Below, one piece after another: positions 27,237 to 33,440 of a stretch of 64,000 nucleotides of DNA. The stretch is from NCBI GenBank assembly GCA_002352205.1, contig DEHZ01000011.1:1-64000 (forward strand), written 5' to 3'. The notes beneath the pieces are model-generated. The model ran no database searches and was not told where the DNA came from. It saw nothing but the letters and a program-made list of their open reading frames with translations. This stretch comes from Flavobacterium sp. UBA2787. Lineage in GTDB: Bacteria; Bacteroidota; Bacteroidia; Flavobacteriales; Flavobacteriaceae. The number at the start of each line of letters is the position of its first letter. The stretch's first letter is position 1. A program made the translations under genes and the position numbers.

Positions 27237-27941
27237 TTATAATATTTCTACTTCTATTTTTTTTATTATTTTCTCATTTTTAAAACCAATCTGCTCATAT
27301 TCAAAATCAAAAGACATAGTAAGTTCAGCAGTTAATTTTTCATTCTCAATAGTTATAATTTTGATTTCAGTTACATCAACCGGATTATAAGAATTTCTGA
27401 TATAAACTGAACCATCTATATAACCTTCAACTGGATTTATTGGAAAATGGATTGATTTTCCAACGTAGGTTTCTAAGTTATTTTGTAATACTATAAAATC
27501 TAATCTAATTGAAGTGTCAACAATTTCATTGTCAAGAACAAATTTTGAAATGGGTAAAAATAGCGTGTAATGATTTTCTTCTTCGTTTTTTACAATGCTA
27601 CCAGTAAGAAATTCTAATTTAGTAACAGAAAAGTTTTGTGTCAAATCAATATAATTGTTTAGGCTTTCGCTTTCATTCTCAAAATCTAAATAAGTTTTTC
27701 CTTTTTCAAATTCTGAAATTATTTCATTAATAAGTTCATTTTCGGTTGTAGCACCATTTTTCCAAAATAGTTCCATCATTCTTATGTCATTTCCATAAGA
27801 ACTCCATTCAATTCCTGTTGTGTCAAATCCTAACGTTCCATTATCGATTGGTTTGTTTACATCAAAACCATTTCGAATTAGAGTTTCAACTTCTACATAA
27901 TTTCGTTCTACAATTAAATTTAATATTTCTTTATCGGTCAT
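27237..27941 (-). CDS. Ankyrin-like N-terminus plus unknown C-terminal domain, immunity-like
   Basis: The 234-residue cytosolic protein opens with an ankyrin-like stretch (LIVERNYVEVETLIRNGFDVNKP and MMELFWKNGA). The C-terminal 150 residues are beta-rich, acidic, and not recognised. No signal peptide is present. The gene follows the 161-residue gene by only 18 bases, so they form an operon. Acidic, soluble, small proteins with ankyrin-like parts are common among immunity proteins of polymorphic toxins; no toxin gene is nearby, so that role is inference. Confidence 0.62.
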   Translation of the reverse strand: MTDKEILNLIVERNYVEVETLIRNGFDVNKPIDNGTLGFDTTGIEWSSYGNDIRMMELFWKNGATTENELINEIISEFEKGKTYLDFENESESLNNYIDLTQNFSVTKLEFLTGSIVKNEEENHYTLFLPISKFVLDNEIVDTSIRLDFIVLQNNLETYVGKSIHFPINPVEGYIDGSVYIRNSYNPVDVTEIKIITIENEKLTAELTMSFDFEYEQIGFKNEKIIKKIEVEIL

Positions 27942-27959
27942 AATTAATTGTTGTTTTTT

Positions 27960-28445
27960 TTATTCGCTTTCTAATTCATCCTTGGTTAAGTAGATGTACG
28001 ATAAACCGTTTCCATCACCACCCATATATGCATCATTCGCCATAGTTAACTTTAGTTCATTGAAAAAATAGTTTCCCTCATCATTTTCAGAGTATGGATA
28101 CTGTAATTTTTCAATTACTCTATTTATGTTTTCTCCTATTGCGATTTTCGTATTTCCAATAGTTAATTCAATTCCCATGTGAAATTCTATTTCGCTAAGT
28201 TGGTTTTCTTCGTCATAATTAAAAAAAAACAAATTTTCCTCATTTTGAAAGTCTTGATAAATATCTCTTTTTTGAATTATATTGAAAGATGTATCTCCAT
28301 CAAAAAAATCAGATTGATCAAACTCTTTGTCATCCTCCTTATGACTTTGTTTAAGTTTAACTCTTACATTTTGACGAGATTCGTTCCAAAAAATTTTTTC
28401 AGAATGGATTTCGATTCCTAAATTTATAAAATAAGTAACTTTCAT
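27960..28445 (-). CDS. Soluble acidic protein, unknown function
   Basis: This 161-residue protein has no signal peptide or membrane segment and is rich in Asp, Glu, Asn and Phe. Visible segments include SQNVRVKLKQSHKED-like N-terminal strands (SRQNVRVKLKQS), GIELTIGNTKIAIGENI and a conserved-looking LSYIYLTKDELESE end. It is first in a two-gene operon with 27237-27941. It has the look of an immunity or stress-associated protein but I cannot name a family. Confidence 0.6.
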   Translation of the reverse strand: MKVTYFINLGIEIHSEKIFWNESRQNVRVKLKQSHKEDDKEFDQSDFFDGDTSFNIIQKRDIYQDFQNEENLFFFNYDEENQLSEIEFHMGIELTIGNTKIAIGENINRVIEKLQYPYSENDEGNYFFNELKLTMANDAYMGGDGNGLSYIYLTKDELESE

Positions 28446-28499
28446 TTTTTAAAAGTAATACGGTATATACTGATGGCTAACGGAGGCACTGGTATTTGC

Positions 28500-28535
28500 A
28501 GAGCATCGTGCTGATGATGAGACTTCGGTGAGCTG
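28500..28535. repeat. AGAGCATCGTG...GACTTCGGTGAGCT repeat
   Basis: A copy of the 36-base repeat AGAGCA-n-CGTGnTnATGAnGAGACTTCGGnGAGCT shared with 31438-31474 and 31895-31931. It lies in the short spacer between two minus-strand genes. Confidence 0.65.
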
Positions 28536-28549
28536 AGATTCTAACAAAG

Positions 28550-28933
28550 TCAATCTTTTACATTAATTACAGTTAAATTTCCATCGTCAAATCCTGTAGT
28601 TATTCCTTTTGCATTGGCAAATAATGAAGTCTTAAATTTTTCTGAACCAACATAACTACGAACTAGTTTCTCGGATAGTTGTTGAATAGCTTGCCAATCT
28701 TTGTCTGCCGAAAATTCCTTTCCAAATTGAAAATATTTTTGTTTGGGTTCAAAGTCCACATATGAAGCCCAATCTTCATCATCTATTTCAAATTTTTTTG
28801 AACCTATCAGATACATTTCAAAACCTTTTGTCGTTTCAAAAAGGCCAAAATTAAAACCAATTATGGAATTGTTTACCGTTTCATTTTCGTTGATTTGATC
28901 AATCCATTCTGCAAATGCCTGCTCTATTGTCAT
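28550..28933 (-). CDS. Small soluble protein, unknown, immunity-like
   Basis: The 127-residue acidic cytosolic protein starts MTIEQAFAEWIDQI and includes GFNFGLFETTKGFEMYLIG and VDFEPKQKYFQFG. There is no signal, membrane helix or catalytic motif. Size, charge and its place among repeats resemble immunity proteins, but no toxin is nearby. Function unknown. Confidence 0.6.
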   Translation of the reverse strand: MTIEQAFAEWIDQINENETVNNSIIGFNFGLFETTKGFEMYLIGSKKFEIDDEDWASYVDFEPKQKYFQFGKEFSADKDWQAIQQLSEKLVRSYVGSEKFKTSLFANAKGITTGFDDGNLTVINVKD

Positions 28934-29038
28934 AGTTTTTTGTTGTTGTTTTGTGAACTTAGTCTTTTAAAATCATGCTCCCTTGTGCGATGACTTGGTA
29001 GCTCTAAATTGTTTCATTGAACTGTTTTGGCATTATAT

Positions 29039-29100
29039 AAAAACCGCAAAGTCGGGAGACGTTTGCGGAGCGTTCTACGAACTCTTTGCGGAGCTGGGTT
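29039..29100. repeat. Dispersed hairpin repeat, copy 3
   Basis: CCGCAAA (29044-29050) pairs with TTTGCGG (29062-29068) around a GTCGGGAGACG loop, followed by AGCGTTCTACGAACTCTTTG and GCGGAGCTGGGTT. The right half is also found at 30191-30240. Confidence 0.7.
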
Positions 29101-29187
29101 GATAAGATGATTCCTAATGTCATTTTCATTTTATGTATTTTCTTGGAATTGTCAGTAAATTGTATACGCAACAAAATATATCGATTC

Positions 29188-29613
29188 CTACTTTTTTATC
29201 GTAAACCCAACCGGAGCTTTTAACGGCCCATAATCATACATATTGATGTAAATCGAAAGTGTATCTTTGGCACCTTTCCAAGTGACGCGGTAGTTATCGA
29301 GCATGACACTGCCTAAACCAAAAGGGTCACTTTTGCTTTTGATAGGGCAGCAACTTCCGGCTCTAAAATAGGTGACTTCTTCACCGTTTGGACCGGCTAA
29401 AGCGTTTAGAAATCGTCGTTCATTGGTTGGGCCTTCGCTTTTATCTACGCCGCCAACTTGCACCGGATTTTTTTCCGATAAACCATAGGTTGGATCTGTT
29501 GAAATTTCGGTGAGTTCAAACGTTTGACTGTTTTTTAGGTTCGTTTTCACCGCCTGATTGGGCGTGGAACAGGAAAAGAGGAGGAGCAGAGGGATGTAAA
29601 TTAGGTTTTTCAT
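29188..29613 (-). CDS. Conserved flavobacterial lipoprotein
   Basis: This 141-residue protein has a short lipoprotein signal (LLLLFSC, Cys15). The mature domain has KNPVQVGG, NERRFLNAL and a Cys pair in RAGSCCPI. Proteins with these motifs are widespread in flavobacteria; from memory they are sometimes annotated as a KDO-8-phosphate synthase (2-dehydro-3-deoxyphosphooctonate aldolase), which does not fit, since they are short lipoproteins without the TIM-barrel. The real role is unknown. Confidence 0.72.
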   Translation of the reverse strand: MKNLIYIPLLLLFSCSTPNQAVKTNLKNSQTFELTEISTDPTYGLSEKNPVQVGGVDKSEGPTNERRFLNALAGPNGEEVTYFRAGSCCPIKSKSDPFGLGSVMLDNYRVTWKGAKDTLSIYINMYDYGPLKAPVGFTIKK

Positions 29614-29671
29614 TTTTTATTGTTTTAGGGTTGGTTGTAAATTGAGAACGCTAGCTAGAGCTACTTATTAT

Positions 29672-30130
29672 TTATTCATTTGAAAGAGAATATATAATTT
29701 CTGAAAGCAATTTTCCTTCAAAAGTAGTATTATCATATTCAAAAAAAACGCCTTCATCTTCATTTTCATTTAGTACAACAACTCTTTCTTCTTTTTTATT
29801 GTTATAGTAAAAATGAATTTCCAACCAATTATTTGGTCTGATGTTGTCTATATATTTTGAAGTAGAAGTCGACATGGCTTGACAAAATTTTTTAATTTTA
29901 ATTTTATCTGTAATGATAAGTTTTGTGTCATTTGAACGCTCCCATTCTTTATCTATCCATTTCCAAGCTCCATCATCAATTTCTATTTTGGTTATATTTT
30001 CAATTTCTATTTTGGGATGTTGTGAAGTGTCAAACCATTTTTCCTGATAGTAATTCAAGTAAATGAAATATAAAACGGCAAATAAATTCCCAAAAATTAC
30101 TAAAGCGATAAATGACTTTTTATTTCTCAT
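29672..30130 (-). CDS. Small membrane-anchored protein, unknown function
   Basis: The 152-residue protein has one N-terminal transmembrane helix (about residues 6-27, SFIALVIFGNLFAVLYFIYL) and a soluble Lys/Glu/Asn-rich domain of about 120 residues containing KIEIDDGAWKWID and WLEIHFYYNNKKEE. I do not recognise the family. It stands alone between repeats. Confidence 0.6.
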   Translation of the reverse strand: MRNKKSFIALVIFGNLFAVLYFIYLNYYQEKWFDTSQHPKIEIENITKIEIDDGAWKWIDKEWERSNDTKLIITDKIKIKKFCQAMSTSTSKYIDNIRPNNWLEIHFYYNNKKEERVVVLNENEDEGVFFEYDNTTFEGKLLSEIIYSLSNE

Positions 30131-30188
30131 GATTTATTGGAATTGTGTAGTAGTAATATGGATTTTAACCTTTTGATATAGCGATTTG

Positions 30189-30240
30189 GGACCGTTCTAA
30201 TAACTCTTTGCGGAGCGGGAGACTTTGTGTAGCTGGGTTT
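30189..30240. repeat. Dispersed repeat, right-half copy 4
   Basis: ACCGTTCTAATAACTCTTTG then CGGAGCGGGAGACTTTGTGTAGCTGGG matches the right half of the copy at 29039-29100 with small changes. The left hairpin is missing. Confidence 0.6.
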
Positions 30241-30242
30241 TC

Positions 30243-31202
30243 CTATTCTATTAGTTTAAATTCTGTTTTTGATTTTCCGCCAAACATTGAAAAATTACTC
30301 TCAATTTCCATTGTGCCTTCATAATTAATCCATTTTCCTTGAAGAATTGAAAAATAACCGGTTGCAATATGTGAAATTTTCATGAATGTTTTTTTGTTAC
30401 TGTCTATTCCAAATAGTCCGCCCATTGGATTATTAAAATCACCAATTACATATTCACTTATATTATATTTAATGACAGCAATTTTTTCACCCTCTTTTTC
30501 AATGATTTCTTCAATATGAACTGCGTTTTCTTTACTTAAGCTGTCACACACAAAGTTTTGATCCATTTCGATTAAACTGATGTTCAGTTTCCATTTTTCT
30601 CCAATTTCAACTTTCCTGTTTGGAAGTTCAAATAAAACTGATAGTAGATTTTTTTGAGCATTTTTATAATAGGTGCTTATGATTTCTCCTCCGGTAGTAA
30701 TTCTTCCTCTTAAAACCACATTACCATTTAATTTAACTAAATCTTTATAAAGGTTTTTAAAGCTTAAACTATCTTCTTCAGTTTCATCAATTTTATCTTT
30801 ACTTTTTTTCTTTTTTCCTTCTTTTTGATTCTCAACTTTCAATTGAGTTATCATTTCTTTCAATTTTTCAGCAGCATTATCTTCTTCATCATTAAACATC
30901 AGCATTTCAACATCGATTTGTTTTTCGTCATTTTTGTTTACGAAAAGATTAGTTTGATATTTTATATCCGAATTAAATTCAGAAAGTGATTCTTTGATTT
31001 TTTCGAAAGCTTCTCCACTGAAAATAGAAGTAGAGTCATTTGTATTAGAAACTTCGCTTTCTAATCGAATAACATTCATTGTAGTTTTATATTTCAACGT
31101 ATCATTTTTGGGTATTTTCCATTCCAATGATATTTTTTCTTTAGTTTGACTAAATGCTAAAGTTGATAGTAAAAGCAAAAATGGTAATGTTTGAATTTTC
31201 AT
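30243..31202 (-). CDS. Secreted protein, possibly DUF6263-like
   Basis: The ATG at 31202 is chosen because it directly precedes a clean signal peptide (MKIQTLPFLLLLSTLAFSQ); a TTG at 31217 would add five residues. The mature protein is about 300 residues, Lys/Glu-rich in the middle (a stretch of QKEGKKKKSKDKI), with EISLEWKIPKNDTLKY-like opening strands and a GEKWKLNISL segment. The overall pattern resembles DUF6263 secreted proteins, but this is uncertain. A promoter-like 102-bp repeat copy lies about 115 bases upstream. Confidence 0.62.
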   Translation of the reverse strand: MKIQTLPFLLLLSTLAFSQTKEKISLEWKIPKNDTLKYKTTMNVIRLESEVSNTNDSTSIFSGEAFEKIKESLSEFNSDIKYQTNLFVNKNDEKQIDVEMLMFNDEEDNAAEKLKEMITQLKVENQKEGKKKKSKDKIDETEEDSLSFKNLYKDLVKLNGNVVLRGRITTGGEIISTYYKNAQKNLLSVLFELPNRKVEIGEKWKLNISLIEMDQNFVCDSLSKENAVHIEEIIEKEGEKIAVIKYNISEYVIGDFNNPMGGLFGIDSNKKTFMKISHIATGYFSILQGKWINYEGTMEIESNFSMFGGKSKTEFKLIE

Positions 31203-31317
31203 TTGGTTTTTTTTCAATTATTTAAGGTAAACTTGCCGGTTTATAATTCCTTTCCACGAACTTTCATACAACTTGTTTTAACTGTATAAACGAATAGTTA
31301 CCTTGTTATTACTAAAA

Positions 31318-31419
31318 CCAAATATATCCTTTTTCCCTTTCATTTGAAAGTAGTTAGTTTTGATTTTGAAAAATTACTTGTTGAAAATGGAATGGTAAAT
31401 TGATTTGAAGTCGTGTCCC
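31318..31419 (-). repeat. 102-bp direct repeat, copy 2, promoter-like
   Basis: The partner of 27006-27107 (about 95% identical by eye). It keeps the minus-strand TTTC, 19-base spacer and TATATTTG, pointing at the gene starting at 31202. Its outer end runs into a CCCGATTGTAATCGGG palindrome at 31417-31432. Confidence 0.8.
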
Positions 31420-31474
31420 GATTGTAATCGGGATCGAAGAGCAAGGTGCTAATGATGAGACTTCGGCGAGCTAG
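31417..31474. repeat. CCCGATT palindrome plus AGAGCA repeat
   Basis: CCCGATTGTAATCGGG at 31417-31432 is a near-perfect dyad. It is followed by the AGAGCAAGGTGCTAATGATG...GACTTCGGCGAGCT repeat at 31438-31474. Confidence 0.65.
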
Positions 31475-31503
31475 GGAAAAGTAACATATATTCGTAGAAT
31501 ATG

Positions 31504-31742
31504 TTATTTACTCAACACAATTACCAACACAATCACGTAAAATAAACTTCCGGCTGCAATAAGTAAAACTTGCTTAGAGCTTTTATTCTTTTTACCTGCT
31601 TCTCCGTAAAATATTTGATATCCTGTAAATTTTGTCAAAAAAAAAACATTATGGGAGCAAAAAAGAATATCACCAAACTATTGTTCCAAACACTTTTTGT
31701 GTTTTCTTTTTCAGGAGAATTTTTTGTTAGTTTTTGATTCAT
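31504..31742 (-). pseudogene. Small two-helix membrane protein gene with a frameshift in a T run
   Basis: From an ATG at 31742 the frame reads MNQKLTKNSPEKEN then a hydrophobic segment (NSLVIFFFAPIMFFF) and stops in a run of ten T (A run at 31637-31646). Skipping to the frame expected with eleven T gives LTKFTGYQIFYGEAGKKN and a second hydrophobic segment (VLLIAAGSLFYVIVLVIVL) ending SK at a TAA (31504-31506). Together this makes a sensible protein of about 79 residues with two membrane helices. The break is one missing base in a homopolymer: a real mutation, a sequencing error, or slippage. An 8-bp stem (31482-31489 with 31499-31506) overlaps the stop. Confidence 0.65.
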
Positions 31743-31894
31743 GGTTACTGTTTTTCTGAGACATTCCGTAACTGTATTGCTATTGCTACTTGTGCTGGGT
31801 TTTTACAAAATATTTAGTGTTTATTACTATTCAGGCTTGGTTTTAAAAACAACGATTATGACTTTTTTAATTCTGCGAAGTCAGAGATATTCAA

Positions 31895-31931
31895 AGAGCA
31901 GCGTGATGATGAGGAGACTTCGGATATTAGG
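31895..31931. repeat. AGAGCA...GACTTCGG repeat
   Basis: AGAGCAGCGTGATGATGAGGAGACTTCGGATATTAG matches the 28500 and 31438 copies through the GACTTCGG core, then diverges. It ends 8 bases before the stop of the 31939 gene. Confidence 0.6.
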
Positions 31932-31938
31932 GGGTAGT

Positions 31939-32418
31939 TTATTTATTTAATTTTTCACCAAGATCATTCCAGAAATTATTATGTAAGATGTCATCACCGC
32001 CTTCTAGTCTGAATTCAATATTTGAAATATTAAAGTAATTCTTATCTGTTAACCATTTAGCACCTTTATTATCTTTTGTTACTGCTCTTTCTATTTGTAT
32101 TCTTGGTATATTCCACTTACAGGTAAAAGATGAACCATTAATATTATACTTATTTGAAAAGAATGGAATGATTTCTTGTTTTAACAATTCTTCACCATTT
32201 AATGTGTAAGCTAATCTAATATAGCTTTGAAAACATCTTTGCTTTATATCGTGATTTCCTTTTTTTGAGAAGATGGTTCGAAATGAATCGCTTTTACAGA
32301 TTTTTTCAAGTGTTGGTTTTATTTCTTCATCGATTGAATTGGTATCCATTTCACCGAACAATGAATCGCAATAGTATTTTTTACTACTTGAATTAAGATA
32401 CTTTAGGTCATTTTTCAT
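31939..32418 (-). CDS. Small protein of unknown function
   Basis: I use the ATG at 32418 (159 residues); the frame is open to a TTG at 32484, which would add 22 residues. The protein is Lys/Asn/Ser-rich, with several Cys (YYCDSLFG, EKICKSDSF, QRCFQSYIRLAYTLNG, FTCKWNI). It has no clear signal from this start. The QRCFQSYIRLAY stretch could be a helical core. I do not recognise the family. Confidence 0.5.
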   Translation of the reverse strand: MKNDLKYLNSSSKKYYCDSLFGEMDTNSIDEEIKPTLEKICKSDSFRTIFSKKGNHDIKQRCFQSYIRLAYTLNGEELLKQEIIPFFSNKYNINGSSFTCKWNIPRIQIERAVTKDNKGAKWLTDKNYFNISNIEFRLEGGDDILHNNFWNDLGEKLNK

Positions 32419-32710
32419 GATGGAGTTAAAATTACACACAACTAATAAATATAAGCAACTTTGATAACTTTTTTTATTTCTCAACAGAAAAAAACTTTCG
32501 GAACGGTACTAATTCTGACTTGTGCTTTTTTTTTATTTTTTAAAACTCTTTTATTTACAAAGCAAACCCATCCCCACCAAACCTTTTTACGGATTCCCGT
32601 AAAGCACTAAAAAAAAATAAATGGGGGTGTTCTTGCCAACCGGCAAATTCGTTTTTGGAATTACTAAGATATACAAAAAGTAATTCATTCTTACAAAAAG
32701 CTAAATTTTT

Positions 32711-32746
32711 TTAAAAATTCACCTTCAAAAAGGCATTTGGAGTAAT
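32711..32746 (-). pseudogene. Last 11 codons of a lost TonB-dependent receptor
   Basis: On the minus strand this reads ITPNAFLKVNF and a TAA stop, nearly the same as LTPNAFLKVNF at the end of the intact receptor ending at 33441. The two stretches share 19 identical bases and then differ mainly at silent positions. An in-frame TAA at 32747-32749 and no further similarity show that the rest of the gene is gone. Confidence 0.6.
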
Positions 32747-32786
32747 TTACTTAGGAATAGTTGAGACTACTACCTCAAAATCAGGC

Positions 32787-32814
32787 AAAAAAAAACCAAT
32801 CTAAAAAGATTGGC
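32787..32814 (-). terminator. Intrinsic terminator of the cold-shock gene
   Basis: CCAATCT (32796-32802) pairs with AGATTGG (32807-32813) around four A; on the minus strand a nine-base T run follows (A run 32787-32795). Confidence 0.85.
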
Positions 32815-32838
32815 TTCATGCTTAAAGTAAAATATATC

Positions 32839-33030
32839 TTAGATAACGTTTACGTCTACTGCTGTTGGTCCTTTTTGTCCGTTTTCTACAGAATAAGTAA
32901 CCTGATCGTTTTCACGCACTACACCATTAAGGCCGGTTGCATGAACAAATACGTCTGCACCACCACCTTTTGGAGTGATAAATCCGAAGCCTTTTGCTTC
33001 ATTGTAAAATTTAATTGTTCCTTCGTTCAT
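32839..33030 (-). CDS. Cold-shock domain protein
   Basis: This 63-residue protein is a single cold-shock domain: GTIKFYNEAKGFGFITP (RNP1), DVFVHATGL (RNP2) and a C-terminal strand ending in DVNVI. It binds single-stranded RNA or DNA and acts as an RNA chaperone. The length is normal for the CspA family. The upstream region is long and very AT-rich, so the mRNA may have a long 5' leader, as in many csp genes. It forms a single-gene unit with its own terminator. Confidence 0.93.
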   Translation of the reverse strand: MNEGTIKFYNEAKGFGFITPKGGGADVFVHATGLNGVVRENDQVTYSVENGQKGPTAVDVNVI

Positions 33031-33440
33031 AATATGAAATAGTTAATAAGTGGCAAATATAAGTTAAATTATTGATTTTTAGTGTTTTGTTTTAAAAAAG
33101 TAAATTTTTTTTAAAAATAGTCTGATTTTATTAAGTATTTTTTAAAAATAAAGTTGAACTAAATGTTGATCAAAAACAAGATAAACAGTTTGAACTTCAA
33201 ACAGAAATAGTTGTTTAAAAGAAAATGGTAGCACAATTAAATCCGTGCAAACCTTTTATAGCGAAGCTATCAAAATCCGTAAAAACCCGCGTTTTGCAGA
33301 GCAAATCCGTTCAACCTGCCTGCCGGCAGGCAGGTCCGCGTTCCAAAAAAAAGCGAAGCGTCTTAGTGCCCTTTGCGATCTCCTTTGCGTCCTTTGCGGT
33401 TAAAAAAAGTGAGCGAAGCGACCCAAACCCCCATCAACAA
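33031..33440. other. Intergenic gap: csp upstream region and repeats
   Basis: The first 150 bases are AT-rich upstream sequence of the cold-shock gene. The rest (33225-33430) is a flavobacterial repeat block that contains ATAGCGAAGCTAT, a 20-base palindrome, and CCTTTGCGATCTCCTTTGCG phrases. A short frame that crosses it is not a believable gene. Confidence 0.55.
33240..33346. repeat. Flavobacterial ATCCGTG/ATAGCGAAGCTAT repeat with a GC-rich palindrome
   Basis: The block has ATCCGTGCAAACC, the hairpin ATAGCGAAGCTAT, CAAAATCCGTAAAAACC and a perfect 20-base palindrome CCTGCCTGCCGGCAGGCAGG at 33315-33334, then TCCGCGTTCC. A shorter relative without the palindrome lies at 52150-52226. Confidence 0.7.

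Larger units (their letters stand above)
32419..32838. other. Intergenic gap with hairpin, receptor remnant and terminator
   Basis: This 420-base gap holds a perfect TTTACGG-ATTC-CCGTAAA hairpin near 32577-32594, CATCCCCAC/GTGGGGATG-like complementary runs around it (CCCATCCCCACC and ATGGGGGTG), the receptor 3' remnant at 32711-32746, and the cold-shock gene terminator. No complete gene is visible. Confidence 0.5.

Noticed and set aside
31741-31950. 69-residue plus-strand open frame
   Set aside because: It is hydrophobic only because it crosses low-complexity and repeat sequence antisense to the small membrane gene; it has no good start context.
22741-32838. Integron or gene-cassette array
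   Set aside because: The single-gene units with shared spacer repeats recall cassettes, and words like GCTAACG occur, but I found no integrase gene and no convincing paired R'/R'' attC sites. I keep only the weaker claim of repeat-bounded genes.
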